Of a stretch of 64,000 bases of DNA, positions 16,797 to 25,960 are shown piece after piece. Numbering within the stretch: the first letter of the stretch is position 1; each line of letters starts with the position of its first letter. The position numbers and the translations under genes were made by a program. Where the stretch lies: assembly GCA_035293565.1 (NCBI GenBank), contig DATGMP010000033.1, positions 1 to 64,000 on the forward strand. The letters run 5' to 3'. The notes beneath the pieces are model-generated. The model saw only the letters and a program-made list of their open reading frames with translations. It had not been told where the DNA came from and did no database searches. The stretch is from DATGMP01 sp035293565. GTDB taxonomy: Bacteria > Pseudomonadota > Alphaproteobacteria > BOG-932 > Roseiterribacteraceae.

Positions 16797-18163
16797 GACA
16801 AGGCGACCGCGATCGGGGCCTGGGCCGGGACGGCCGTGTCGCCGCTGCCCACCATGGCGCCGGCGCCCAAACGGATGATCTCGAGGCCGGGATAGCGCTC
16901 ATCCTTCAACACGCCCCAGCAATCTACGACCGGGATCGACCGATCGCCGCGTTCGAAGACCCGTCGCGGCAAGGTCGCATAGTCGGACCAGGCGGTCATG
17001 ATGATCACGAGATCGGCGAACTCCACCGCGGCCGTCACGTCGAGGGCGGCATGAACCGTCCGCCCGAGCACGGCGCGAGCGGCATCGACCGCCTGGGGAT
17101 CGTGGACAGCGACCTCGTAGCCGCTCTGTGTAAGGGCCCGCGCCAGAGCCACGCCCTGGCTCTCCTCGACGACGTAGGTCTCGGGCTTGTAGGAAAGCCC
17201 GAGCACCGCGACGCGGCCGCTCGATCCCAGATGGTGCCGGACCAAGGCGGTCAGGCGCTCGACCTGGTAGCGGTTGACGCCATCGGTGGCGCGCGCCAAA
17301 TCGGCACGGGCGCCGACGCTCTCGGCGAGCGCCGTGAAGGCGATGTTGTCGCGGGGAAAGCAAGGCCCGCCATAGCCGGTGGCGCCCGTCAGATATTTCC
17401 GGCCGATGCGGCTGTCGCTGCCGACCGCTTCGGAAACCACCGAGACATCGGCGCCAGGCAGCCTGTCGCACAGGTCGGCCAGCATGTTGGCGTAGGAAAT
17501 CTTGGTCGTGACATAGGTGTTGACCGAGATCTTGGTGATCTCGGCATTGACCCAGTTCATCCGACGGATCACCGGATGCTCGGCGCAGGAGGTCGCGTAA
17601 ACCTGGGCCAGAAGCTCGCCCGCCCTGGGGTCGCTTTCGCCGATCAGGATGAAATCCGGGTGGAGCATGTCTCGAACGACGCTGCCCAGCGCGATGAACT
17701 CGGGATTGTAGCAGAGGCCCACCGTGTCGCCGATCTTGCGCCCAGAACTCGCCGTGAGCGCCTGGGCGATCGGACCGCCCGTCGAGCCCGGCATGACGGT
17801 CGAGGTGACCACCACCAGGTGGTATCCGTCCTTGCTCCGGAGCGCATCGCCGACGGCTTCGACCGCCTCCAGCACGAAGCGATTGGAGAAATGCCCGTTG
17901 GCGGCGGACGGAGTGGGCACGATGATGAAGGTGATATCGCTTGCCTGGACGGCCTCGTCATAGCTCGAGGTGGCCCTGAGCCGGAGCCGGCCGGCATCGA
18001 TCATCTCCTGAAGCCGCGGCTCTTCGACCGGTGCCCGGCCTTGGGCGAGCGCCGCGACATAATTCGGATTGAGATCGAGCCCGATCACCTCGTGACCCGC
18101 GGCCGCGAACACCGCGGCCATGGGCGAGCCCAATTTGCCAAGACCAATGACCGAAAGCTTCAT
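16793..18163 (-). CDS. nucleotide-sugar (UDP-type) 6-dehydrogenase
   Basis: 456 residues. It oxidises the C6 hydroxyl of a nucleotide sugar to a carboxylate with two NAD+. The N-terminal NAD fold is MKLSVIGLGKLGSPMAAVFA. The catalytic Cys is C268 in GYGGPCFPRDN. The C-terminal UDP-binding domain has VLGLSYKPETYVVEESQGVALA. The family contains UDP-glucose and UDP-ManNAc/GalNAc dehydrogenases and the substrate is not settled by sequence. It stands between the ABC exporter and methyltransferase genes, so it likely supplies a uronic acid for the exported polymer. It is distinct from the GDP-mannose-type enzyme at 24.3 kb. Confidence 0.9.
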   Translation of the reverse strand: MKLSVIGLGKLGSPMAAVFAAAGHEVIGLDLNPNYVAALAQGRAPVEEPRLQEMIDAGRLRLRATSSYDEAVQASDITFIIVPTPSAANGHFSNRFVLEAVEAVGDALRSKDGYHLVVVTSTVMPGSTGGPIAQALTASSGRKIGDTVGLCYNPEFIALGSVVRDMLHPDFILIGESDPRAGELLAQVYATSCAEHPVIRRMNWVNAEITKISVNTYVTTKISYANMLADLCDRLPGADVSVVSEAVGSDSRIGRKYLTGATGYGGPCFPRDNIAFTALAESVGARADLARATDGVNRYQVERLTALVRHHLGSSGRVAVLGLSYKPETYVVEESQGVALARALTQSGYEVAVHDPQAVDAARAVLGRTVHAALDVTAAVEFADLVIIMTAWSDYATLPRRVFERGDRSIPVVDCWGVLKDERYPGLEIIRLGAGAMVGSGDTAVPAQAPIAVALS

Positions 18164-18295
18164 CCGGCTCTACTCCGTCTTCTGGCCCCCGCAAGACGCG
18201 GAGCGCCCGGGCCGACCTCTGTTCGGCCGCATTTGGACGAGTGTTAACCGTAGGATGCTTAGGATTGCGTAAACGGAAGCGCGCTCGGCGCGTGG

Positions 18296-19084
18296 TCAGC
18301 CGCCCGCGACGCCCAGCCTTCCGGCCGCGGTCGGAGGCTCGGCCAGGCCGGCTGCCTGAAACACCTCCTCAACCTCGCCGATCGCCTTCAGCCGGCCATG
18401 CTCCAGCCAGAGCACCTTGTTGCAATAGCGGCGGATCAGATCGAGGTTGTGGGAGGCGAGAACCAGGATGCCCGCCCGTTCGACCAGCGCGTGGAGCCTG
18501 GCCTCGGCTCTGTGGAAGAACTCGGCGTCGCCGGCCGCGATCCATTCGTCCATCAGCAAGATCTCGGGATCGATCGCGGTGGCGACCGCGAAGGCGAGCC
18601 GCGTCAGCATGCCGGCCGAATAGGTTCGGATCGGCATGTCCAGATAGCCGCCGAGATCCGTAAAGGCGGCGATGTCGTCGACCAGACTGGCGATGTCATG
18701 CTTGCTCAAGCCGAGCAGCATGCCCTGAAGCGCAATGTTCTCGTAGCCGGTGGCATCGAAATCGAGACCAAGCGTGAAGTCGAAGATCGTCGAAATGCGG
18801 CCCTGGACCCGGACCAGGCCGGCGGTCGGCTCGTAGACGCCCGCCATGACCCTGAGCAGCGTGGTCTTGCCGGCGCCATTGTGCCCGATCAGGCCCAGCC
18901 GGTCGCCATGCTCCAGCGTAAAGGAAACCTCTCGCAGCGCCTCGACGGAGACCCGGCCGCCACCACGATTGATGCGCCCTCCGGTACCGATCGCGACCAG
19001 GGTCTTCTTGAGGGAGCGGCCGCCGCCCGAATAGATCGGGAAGTCGACATTGATATTCTCCAGCACGATCGAAGCGTCGGCCAT
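18296..19084 (-). CDS. polysaccharide ABC exporter, ATP-binding subunit (Wzt/KpsT-like)
   Basis: 262 residues from the ATG at 19084; a TTG at 19096 would overlap the permease stop. Walker A GHNGAGKT is at 67-74, Walker B LLMDE at 176-180 and the switch His lies in LASHN. The signature is YSAGM (155-159), the form typical of polysaccharide and O-antigen exporters rather than LSGGQ. No C-terminal carbohydrate-binding domain is present, so this is the short form. It powers export of the finished glycan with the permease just upstream. Start and stop are 2 nt apart. Confidence 0.9.
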   Translation of the reverse strand: MADASIVLENINVDFPIYSGGGRSLKKTLVAIGTGGRINRGGGRVSVEALREVSFTLEHGDRLGLIGHNGAGKTTLLRVMAGVYEPTAGLVRVQGRISTIFDFTLGLDFDATGYENIALQGMLLGLSKHDIASLVDDIAAFTDLGGYLDMPIRTYSAGMLTRLAFAVATAIDPEILLMDEWIAAGDAEFFHRAEARLHALVERAGILVLASHNLDLIRRYCNKVLWLEHGRLKAIGEVEEVFQAAGLAEPPTAAGRLGVAGG

Positions 19085-19086
19085 CG

Positions 19087-19944
19087 TCACACCCAATAGG
19101 CGATGCGGCTGCGGAAGCGGCGAAAAGCCGGAAACACGATGGCCGTGATCACAGCCGTGATGAGCGCCGTCACTTTCCAGAATCCGATCGGCGGGGAACG
19201 GCCCATGAGCGGCTCGCGCACGATCTCGATGAAATAATAGACGGGATTATAATCGACCACGAAATAGCGATGCCCGCCGAGCTGGGCCGGCTCCCAAAGA
19301 ATCGGCGTGAGGAGGAACATCACGGTGATGAGGCTGGCGACGATCTGCGGGAAGTCGCGAAACCGAGCGCCCAGCATCCCGAAGAAGAGCGCGATCCAGA
19401 AGAGGCTGAGGATCCCGAGCATGAGGCCGGGAATCGCCAGCAGGCCGCGCCAGCCCGGATTGAGGCCGAAGATCAGGGCTACGATAATGTACACGACGAA
19501 GTTATGGCCGAGGACGATCAGGTTCCGGGACAACAGCCGGAAGATGAAGAGCGTGATCGGCAGCCGAATCTGCTTCACATAGCGTTGCGCGAACACGAAA
19601 AGCTGCGTGCTTTCGTTGATCACCGCGGCCATCCAGCTCCAAACGAGAGAGCCCAGCGTCAAATAGGGTATGTATTCCGACAGTTCGGTGCCGAAGAGCT
19701 GCCCGAAGACGATCGACCAGGCGCCCACCTGGACCCCCATGCTGATCGTGACCCAGAAGGGTCCGAGCATCGAGCCGCGATAGCGCTGCTTGATGTCCTG
19801 CCACGCCATGGTGAGCCACAATTCCCACTCGGCCAGCGCCCTTCCGAGATCGCCCAGCGCAGCCTTTGCGGTCGGACGGCCGCCTGTCTCGAAGGCCAAG
19901 GCCGCAGGTCGCGGCGCGGAGACGGTGGGAGAAATCGAGCTCAT
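19087..19944 (-). CDS. polysaccharide ABC exporter permease (ABC-2 type, Wzm-like)
   Basis: 285 residues. After a cytoplasmic N-terminus ending WQDIKQRYRGSMLGPFW, the classic ABC-2 opening motif, there are about six hydrophobic membrane segments. The C-terminal NPVYYFIEIVREPLMG is also characteristic. It forms the inner-membrane channel for a lipid-linked polysaccharide. First gene of the exporter pair on the minus strand; the 19945-20149 gap before it is a divergent promoter region with no recognised operator. Confidence 0.9.
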   Translation of the reverse strand: MSSISPTVSAPRPAALAFETGGRPTAKAALGDLGRALAEWELWLTMAWQDIKQRYRGSMLGPFWVTISMGVQVGAWSIVFGQLFGTELSEYIPYLTLGSLVWSWMAAVINESTQLFVFAQRYVKQIRLPITLFIFRLLSRNLIVLGHNFVVYIIVALIFGLNPGWRGLLAIPGLMLGILSLFWIALFFGMLGARFRDFPQIVASLITVMFLLTPILWEPAQLGGHRYFVVDYNPVYYFIEIVREPLMGRSPPIGFWKVTALITAVITAIVFPAFRRFRSRIAYWV

Positions 19945-20149
19945 ACGTATGCAAACCTGTGAAATTCAGTCGCGCCGTTCGGAAGAAAGCACCGCGCATC
20001 CGGTCGACGAGATGATCGCCGCGAGAGCGATAGCAGCTTGTATAATTGCCACTTTTTTCCTACAAGCCGCGTACTAGGATGTCGCGCGAGACGGTTTAAG
20101 AGCCTCGATTCGTTTCGTAAAGCCGTCTCGCATCGAAAGACAGAAACAA

Positions 20150-21505
20150 ATGCGAGAAGTTTTGGACCTTCCGGCCGAGGAAACCTTGGCCGGCGCGGGG
20201 ACAAGGGGGCGATCTTTGACGATCGCTCCGAAGCCGCTGCGAGCAATCGATGCGGGAATGAGCGTAACCTCCACTGCCGTGCCCCAATTCACCGCCGTCG
20301 CCCATAAGCTCTGGAGAACGCTGCCGCGGGGCATGCGGCGGCGGGTCATTCACGGCCTGATCGGCCTTCTCGCTCCCTCCGCGACGCCCGTCGGCCGCCT
20401 GAAGCCGGGACCGGTCGTCGTGGCTGGGCTCCTCAGCACCGCAAGCGGACTGGGAGAAGGCGCGCGGCTGTGCCTGGACGCGCTCCACGATCTCGGCTGG
20501 GACGCCGGCAAGGCCGATTTGAGCTCCTTCTTCCTGCGTCCCGATCTGCCGGAGGCGCTTCCGGGCTTCGAGGCCGGCAATCGCCAGGGCGGCACGTTGA
20601 TACTCCATATCAACGGTCCCTACACGCCCTATGCCGCCCTCCGACTTGGCCGGTCCTTCCTGTCCGGTCGCCGCGTGATCGGCAATTGGGTGTGGGAGCT
20701 GCCGCGGATGGGACCCGACTGGGCGCGCGGCCTCAGGCACGTCCACGAGATTTGGGTGCCCAGCCGCTTCACCGCTGACGCGCTCCCGCCGGAGACCAAG
20801 GTCCCAGTGAAGATCGTCCCCTATCCGGTGCGGCCGCCGATCGTCACCCGGGACCGGGATCGGTTCGACCTGCCGCAGGATGCGTTCGTGGTCTTGACCG
20901 CCTTCGATATGGGGTCGAGCTACGTCCGCAAGAATCCGCGCGCGGCGATTGCGGCCTTCCGCAAGGCCTTCGGCGATGACCCGAAATGCATATTGCTCCT
21001 GAAGGTGAGCCACTCAGCCGACGCCAACTGGGCGATGCGGGACATGCAGAGCGCCATCGCCGGCATGACCAATGTGCGGATCATGGAAGAGACCCTGACG
21101 AGGACCGAGATGGCCGCGTTGATCGCGAGCTCCGACACCGTCCTCTCGCTTCACCGCGCCGAAGGCTTTGGGCTCGTGCCGGCCGAAGCGATGCTTCTAG
21201 GCATTCCCGTGGTCGCGACCGGGTGGTCGGGAAATCTCGATTTCATGACGAACGAGGACAGCGCGCTGGTCGGCTATGAGTTGGTTCCGGTCTGGGATCC
21301 GCAGGGCACCTATACGGTTCCCGACACCAGCTGGGCCGAAGCCGATGTCGACGAGGCTGCCGCGTGGCTCGCGCGGTTGCGCGCCGATTTGGGTCTCCGC
21401 CAAGGTCTGGCGGCGCGCGCGCGGCGGGCCGCCTCGGCCCGCTTCTCGCTCGACACGTACCGGGCGGCGATCGGCGATTCGCTGCCCGAGCCGGGCGGCG
21501 CCTAG
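20150..21505 (+). CDS. glycosyltransferase family 4-like
   Basis: 451 residues as the longest frame. An internal ATG at 20258 (MSVTSTAV) is an alternative start, and neither has a good ribosome binding site. The donor domain has VVLTAFDMGSSYVRKNPRA and HRAEGFGLVPAEAMLLGIPVVAT with the GT4 E-x7-E pattern. The N-terminal half has VVVAGLLSTASGLGEGARL. It is divergent from the exporter genes and the only plus-strand glycosyltransferase of this cluster. Its stop lies 3 nt from the convergent fliJ stop. Confidence 0.86.
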   Translation: MREVLDLPAEETLAGAGTRGRSLTIAPKPLRAIDAGMSVTSTAVPQFTAVAHKLWRTLPRGMRRRVIHGLIGLLAPSATPVGRLKPGPVVVAGLLSTASGLGEGARLCLDALHDLGWDAGKADLSSFFLRPDLPEALPGFEAGNRQGGTLILHINGPYTPYAALRLGRSFLSGRRVIGNWVWELPRMGPDWARGLRHVHEIWVPSRFTADALPPETKVPVKIVPYPVRPPIVTRDRDRFDLPQDAFVVLTAFDMGSSYVRKNPRAAIAAFRKAFGDDPKCILLLKVSHSADANWAMRDMQSAIAGMTNVRIMEETLTRTEMAALIASSDTVLSLHRAEGFGLVPAEAMLLGIPVVATGWSGNLDFMTNEDSALVGYELVPVWDPQGTYTVPDTSWAEADVDEAAAWLARLRADLGLRQGLAARARRAASARFSLDTYRAAIGDSLPEPGGA

Positions 21506-21508
21506 GTC

Positions 21509-21946
21509 TTAGCGATGCGCCGGTTGATCCGACCGGCGCCGGTAGCCTTCCAGGCCGATCTCGTCCAGCTGAGCGGTCTCCGCCCGGGCGCGCTTCAGAT
21601 TCTCGCGGGCCCGACGTTCGGCCTGAGTCTGCTCGAATCGCTTCAGATCGGCGAAGGCCTCGCGCACCTCTTCCGTCGCGGCCTCGATCTGGGCCTCGAT
21701 CTTGGCGAGCGATTCATCGATCCGCTTGCGCCGGTCGAGCGCGGCCCGGACGAACGCGCCGAACGAAAGCGTAGTGTTCGGATCGGGCGACTCGCGCGCC
21801 AACAGCTGCTCCTCGGCGATCGATTGCTCGAGCCGCGCACGATCGGCGCGCAGCTCGTCCGCGAACCGGTGCCATCCGGCGAGCACCTGCCGTTTTTCGT
21901 CGAGCTGGAACCGTCTCAGCCTGATGATGCCGGTCAGATCCGCCAT
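21509..21946 (-). CDS. fliJ: flagellar export chaperone FliJ
   Basis: 145 residues, highly charged and almost wholly alpha-helical coiled coil, as expected for FliJ, the stalk-like protein that couples the FliI ATPase to the flagellar export gate. Identification rests mainly on size, composition and its place directly after fliI: its ATG overlaps the fliI stop (TGATG). A GTG one codon earlier is possible. In several alphaproteobacteria fliI-fliJ lie divergent from ctrA, exactly as here. Confidence 0.85.
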   Translation of the reverse strand: MADLTGIIRLRRFQLDEKRQVLAGWHRFADELRADRARLEQSIAEEQLLARESPDPNTTLSFGAFVRAALDRRKRIDESLAKIEAQIEAATEEVREAFADLKRFEQTQAERRARENLKRARAETAQLDEIGLEGYRRRSDQPAHR

Positions 21947-23346
21947 CACACGCCTCCGCCGACGCAGGCCGAGAGCTGATCGTAGACTTCTTCGAGCGGC
22001 GCCCGCTCCTGCTTGTCCTGCGACAGAAAGCGCTCGATCTCCGGATAGAGCTTGATCGCCGTGTCGATTTTGAGATCGCTGCCGGCCTTGTAGGCGCCCA
22101 GCCGGATCAACTCGGCCATGTCTTCATAGGTCGACAGGACCTGCCGCGCGGCGCGAACCAGATTGGTTTCCTCGGGCGTGTTGCACATCGGCATGGAGCG
22201 CGAGACCGAGCGAAGAATGTTGATCGCCGGATAGCGACCGCGCTCGGCGATCGCGCGATCGAGGACGATATGCCCATCCAGAATGCCGCGCGCGGCATCG
22301 GCGATCGGCTCGTTGTGGTCGTCGCCTTCGACCAGCACCGAGAACAAGCCCGTGATGTTTCCCTGCCCCGCTCTGCCCGGCCCCGCCCGTTCGAGCAGCC
22401 GAGCCAGCTCGTTGAAGGTCGTCGGCGGATAGCCCTTGCTGGTCGGCGGCTCGCCCGCCGAGAGCCCGATCTCGCGCTGCGCCATCGCGAAGCGAGTCAC
22501 GCTGTCGATCAGGCAAAGCACCTCCTGGCCGCGGTCGCGGAAGGATTCGGCGATCGACAATGTCATATAGGCGGCCTGGCGGCGCATCAGCGGCGGCTCG
22601 TCCGACGTTGCGACGACGATGACGCTGCGCGCCAAACCCTCGGGCCCCAGATCGTCCTCGATGAATTCCTGCACCTCGCGGCCGCGCTCGCCGACGAGGC
22701 CGATGACGCTCACATCGGCCGCCGTGTAGCGCGCGAGCATCGAGAGAAGCACGGACTTGCCGACACCGGAGCCCGCGAAGATCCCCATGCGTTGGCCGCG
22801 GCACATAGTAAGAAAGGCGTTGATCGCGCGTACGCCGAGATCGATCTTGCCGCCTAGGCGCTGGCGCGCATGGGCCGGCGGCGGCGTATTGCGAAGCGGA
22901 ACGCCCGCCGGACCGGGCGGCAGCGGGCCCCTGCCGTCGATCGGCTCGCCCAGCGCATTGACCACGCGGCCGAGCCAGGCGTCCGAAGGATGAACCGTCG
23001 GCGACGCGCTCGACAGCTCGGCCTTGGCGCCGAGCCCGATCCCGTCCAACCGTCCGAACGGCATCAGCAGCGCGCGACCGGAGCGGAAGCCCACGACCTC
23101 GCACGGCACGCGGCCTGAGCCGGAGAGGATGGAGCATCGCGACCCGATCGAGAGCCGCCGCTCGATTCCCCCAACCTCGACGAGCATGCCGAGAATCCCC
23201 GTGACCCGGCCGTAGTAACGACTGGTCGGCAATTCCTCCATTTCTGCGATGAGGCATTCGGCTAGGCTGGGCAAATCTGGCTCCTTCAGAACCGGCCGGG
23301 ATTGGCCGGGCTCTTTGAATTCCGAAGGCCCGCCTCCCGGTTGCAA
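21946..23346 (-). CDS. fliI: flagellum-specific ATPase FliI
   Basis: 466 residues, slightly long at the N-terminus. It is the ATPase of the flagellar type III export apparatus. Walker A is GSGVGKS, followed by VIGLVGERGREVQEF, the Walker B CLIDSVTRFAMAQREIGL, and SKGYPPTTFNELARLLERAG, all diagnostic of FliI rather than F1 beta. The frame opens with a TTG at 23346, without a strong ribosome binding site; internal ATG codons (for example 23241) are possible. It is transcribed away from ctrA, with shared CtrA-like boxes between them. Confidence 0.93.
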   Translation of the reverse strand: MQPGGGPSEFKEPGQSRPVLKEPDLPSLAECLIAEMEELPTSRYYGRVTGILGMLVEVGGIERRLSIGSRCSILSGSGRVPCEVVGFRSGRALLMPFGRLDGIGLGAKAELSSASPTVHPSDAWLGRVVNALGEPIDGRGPLPPGPAGVPLRNTPPPAHARQRLGGKIDLGVRAINAFLTMCRGQRMGIFAGSGVGKSVLLSMLARYTAADVSVIGLVGERGREVQEFIEDDLGPEGLARSVIVVATSDEPPLMRRQAAYMTLSIAESFRDRGQEVLCLIDSVTRFAMAQREIGLSAGEPPTSKGYPPTTFNELARLLERAGPGRAGQGNITGLFSVLVEGDDHNEPIADAARGILDGHIVLDRAIAERGRYPAINILRSVSRSMPMCNTPEETNLVRAARQVLSTYEDMAELIRLGAYKAGSDLKIDTAIKLYPEIERFLSQDKQERAPLEEVYDQLSACVGGGV

Positions 23347-23362
23347 CCTGGCTCTATCAGCG

Positions 23363-23436
23363 TTAAGCGAGCGTAAATGGGCGGTTCATTGTTCGTTAAT
23401 CTTAATGCCATAGGACTGACCTTAAGTTAGATTAAC
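23363..23436. promoter_or_regulatory. CtrA-like binding boxes in the fliI/ctrA divergent region
   Basis: TTAA half-sites cluster in the 116 nt between the two genes: TTAA-N7-TAAA at 23363-23377, one position short of the TTAA-N7-TTAA CtrA consensus; TTAA at 23396-23399 and 23402-23405; and TTAA-N6-TTAAC at 23422-23436. CtrA is known to regulate its own gene and flagellar genes in Caulobacter and relatives. No GANTC methylation site was seen in the region. Confidence 0.6.
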
Positions 23437-23462
23437 GTGAACCTCTCGGTGGAGTACCGGTC

Positions 23463-24167
23463 ATGCGCGTTTTGCTCGTAGAAGATGATTCCTCGACGGC
23501 ACGAAGCATCGAGCTGATGCTGAAGACGGAGGGATTCGTCGTCGACGTGACCGACCTCGGCGAAGATGGGCTCGAGATCGGAAAGCTCTATGATTACGAC
23601 ATCATCGTGCTCGATCTCATGCTGCCCGACATCGACGGTTACGAGGTCCTCCGTCGGTTCCGGGCCGGCCGCATCGACACGCCGATCCTGATCCTTTCCG
23701 GCCTGACTGAACTTGACAATAAAATCAAGGGCCTGGGCTTCGGCGCCGACGATTATCTGACCAAGCCGTTCGACAAGCGCGAGCTGATCGCCCGCATCCA
23801 GGCGATCGTCCGCCGCTCCAAGGGCCATGCCCAGAGCGTCATCAAGACCGGCAAGCTGGTGGTCAATCTGGACAGCCGCATGGTTGAGGTGGAGGGCCAA
23901 CCGCTCCACCTGACCGGTAAGGAATACGGTATCCTGGAACTGCTTTCGCTCCGCAAAGGGACGACGCTGACCAAGGAGATGTTCCTCAATCACCTCTATG
24001 GCGGCATCGATGAGCCGGAGCTCAAGATCATCGACGTATTCATCTGCAAATTGCGCAAGAAGCTGTCCACGGCGACCCAGGGCGAGAATTACATCGAGAC
24101 GGTCTGGGGCCGCGGCTATGTGCTTCGCGATCCGCAGCCGCAAGCGGAGTTGGCGCAAAGCGCCTGA
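23463..24167 (+). CDS. ctrA: cell-cycle master response regulator CtrA
   Basis: 234 residues, OmpR-type. The receiver domain has E7-D8-D9, the phosphoacceptor D51 in VLDLMLPD, and LTKPFDK. The DNA-binding domain contains LTGKEYGILELLSLRKGTTLTKEMFLNHLYGG and VIDVFICKLRKKL (quoted in part), essentially the invariant CtrA winged helix. It controls replication initiation, division and flagellar genes, phosphorylated through CckA and ChpT; chpT lies 4 kb downstream. The C-terminus ends in small residues (QSA), comparable to the Ala-Ala end used for ClpXP turnover in Caulobacter. GGTGGAG precedes the ATG. Confidence 0.97.
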   Translation: MRVLLVEDDSSTARSIELMLKTEGFVVDVTDLGEDGLEIGKLYDYDIIVLDLMLPDIDGYEVLRRFRAGRIDTPILILSGLTELDNKIKGLGFGADDYLTKPFDKRELIARIQAIVRRSKGHAQSVIKTGKLVVNLDSRMVEVEGQPLHLTGKEYGILELLSLRKGTTLTKEMFLNHLYGGIDEPELKIIDVFICKLRKKLSTATQGENYIETVWGRGYVLRDPQPQAELAQSA

Positions 24168-24314
24168 ACCGACTTCCCCGTCCGAGCGTTATCGACGCCG
24201 CGCCCTTGGGGCCATGCGGCGAATGGCGATGCTTGCGCGGCGATTTACGGCCCGCTAAGCAAGCTCGGCCAATGATTTAGCCCCTCAACCACGCGTGCGA
24301 ACGGGGTCCAGCCC

Positions 24315-25631
24315 ATGAAAATCTCGATCTTCGGGATCGGCTATGTCGGAGCGGTATCGAGCGCCTGCTTGGCCGATCTCGGGCACGAGGTGATCGGCGT
24401 CGACGTCGCCGCCGAGAAGGTCGCGATGCTGGCCGGCGGACGCTCGCCCATCGTCGAGGACGAGATCGACGAATTGATCGCCGCCGGCGCCAGGAGCGGC
24501 CGCCTCACCGCCACGGTCGACGTCGCCGATGCGGTCAAGCGGACGGATGTCTCCTTCATCTCGGTCGGCACGCCCTCGGCGCCGAACGGCAGCGTGTCGA
24601 TGAAAGCCGTCGACGAGGTCGTCCGCACGATCGGCCAGGCGCTGGCCGCCAAATCCACCCCGCACACGGTCGTCATGCGCTCGACCGTTCCTCCGGGAAC
24701 CGCCGAGGATCGCGTCATCCCGGTCTTGGAGCGCGAATCAGGCCGCAAGCTCGGCCAGGGGCTTTTCTATTACAGCAACCCCGAGTTCCTGCGCGAAAGC
24801 ACCTCGGTCCGCGACTTCCACAATCCGCCCTTCACGCTGATCGGCGCACCCGAGGGCGATAATGCCGACATCGTCCGCGAGATTTATGCGCCGGTGAAAG
24901 CGCCGGTGCATGTCACGCCCTACCGGGTCGCCGAGAGCGTCAAATACCTCTCCAACGTCTATCACGCGGTGAAGCTCGCCTTTGCCAACGAGGCCGGCGC
25001 GGTCCTGGCGGCGCACGGCGTCGACGCCCGCGAGGCCTTCAGGCTTTTCTGCGAGGATCGGGTGCTCAACGTCTCCCCGGCCTATCTCAAGCCCGGCTTC
25101 GCCTTCGGCGGCTCATGCCTGCCCAAGGACATCAGAAGCTTCCTGTCGCTCGCCGATGCCCGGGACGTGCCGGCGCCGTTCATGAAGCAGGTGCTGCCCA
25201 GCAATCAGTCGATCATCGACCGGACCTACGAGGCGATCGCGAAACATGGCCGGCAGCCGGTCGCGCTGTTCGGCCTCGCCTTCAAGCAGGGCACCGACGA
25301 TCTCCGCGAATCGCCCTTCGTGCTGCTGGCCGAGAAGCTCATCGGCAAGGGCTTCGATTTGCGAATCTTCGACCGCTCGGTCGAGATCGCGCGGCTGGTG
25401 GGCAGCAACCGCAGCTACATCGATCGCGAGATCCCGCATCTCGAACGGCTGATGGTGGCGAGCCCGGCCGAAGCTCTCGAAGGTTGCCGCGTCGCGGTGG
25501 TCGGCCATATCGGCAAGGAAGATCACCCCGCCTTCCTCGATGCGCTCACCGACCAGGCGGTGCTCGACCTTGCGGGCCTGGCGGAGCTGAAGCGCAGGCC
25601 GGGTATCGCCTATCAGGGGCTCTGCTGGTAG
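24315..25631 (+). CDS. algD: GDP-mannose 6-dehydrogenase-like nucleotide-sugar dehydrogenase
   Basis: 438 residues. MKISIFGIGYVGAVSSACLA opens the NAD domain. The catalytic Cys is C268 in FAFGGSCLPKDIR, the same number as in Pseudomonas AlgD. Further AlgD-type motifs are SFISVGTPS, NPEFLREST, GTDDLRESP and the C-terminal GLCW. I therefore favour GDP-mannose over UDP-glucose as substrate, giving GDP-mannuronate. No other alginate genes (alg8, alg44, algE) are present in the window. It stands alone 147 nt after ctrA and may serve the glycan locus on its left. UDP-glucose dehydrogenase remains the alternative. Confidence 0.82.
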   Translation: MKISIFGIGYVGAVSSACLADLGHEVIGVDVAAEKVAMLAGGRSPIVEDEIDELIAAGARSGRLTATVDVADAVKRTDVSFISVGTPSAPNGSVSMKAVDEVVRTIGQALAAKSTPHTVVMRSTVPPGTAEDRVIPVLERESGRKLGQGLFYYSNPEFLRESTSVRDFHNPPFTLIGAPEGDNADIVREIYAPVKAPVHVTPYRVAESVKYLSNVYHAVKLAFANEAGAVLAAHGVDAREAFRLFCEDRVLNVSPAYLKPGFAFGGSCLPKDIRSFLSLADARDVPAPFMKQVLPSNQSIIDRTYEAIAKHGRQPVALFGLAFKQGTDDLRESPFVLLAEKLIGKGFDLRIFDRSVEIARLVGSNRSYIDREIPHLERLMVASPAEALEGCRVAVVGHIGKEDHPAFLDALTDQAVLDLAGLAELKRRPGIAYQGLCW

Positions 25632-25855
25632 CGCCTCGCTAGCTGCTTAAGGCGGCGATGGGCAGGCATGATCGCGCCGCGCCTCCCGCATCGCGCCTCC
25701 AAGCGGCCGCCTTCTCGATCCCGCCTAAGAAGTCTTGATCGTTCCAGAATGAGACGTTCGCAAGATTCAGCTCATACGGGAGGTTGGGCCTTTAGTACGA
25801 CTGAAACGTGTGGTATGGTGGCCTATCAGACGCTAACGCCGCTATCGAGATCGCA

Positions 25856-25960
25856 ATGACCGGCAAGCTAATCTCGCGCCCTCGGGATTATCACTGGGTC
25901 TGCATCCAGTGCTTCAACGATCTGCACGAGCAGTTGGGATGGACAGTCGCCGAAGAGTGA
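25856..25960 (+). CDS. possible 34-residue microprotein with a CxxC motif
   Basis: A short frame from the ATG at 25856 encodes MTGKLISRPRDYHWVC and continues IQCFNDLHEQLGW to a TGA at 25960. The dense Trp, Cys and His content and the CIQC pair suggest a folded or metal-binding mini-domain, or the remnant of a longer gene. It overlaps the start of the next frame. There is no strong ribosome binding site. It lies in the A/T-richer insert between the dehydrogenase and the SdpR-like gene. Confidence 0.35.
   Translation: MTGKLISRPRDYHWVCIQCFNDLHEQLGWTVAEE

Noticed and set aside
17051..18247. 398-residue plus-strand frame opposite the sugar dehydrogenase
   Set aside because: Antisense shadow; the minus strand carries catalytic C268 and a complete NAD fold.
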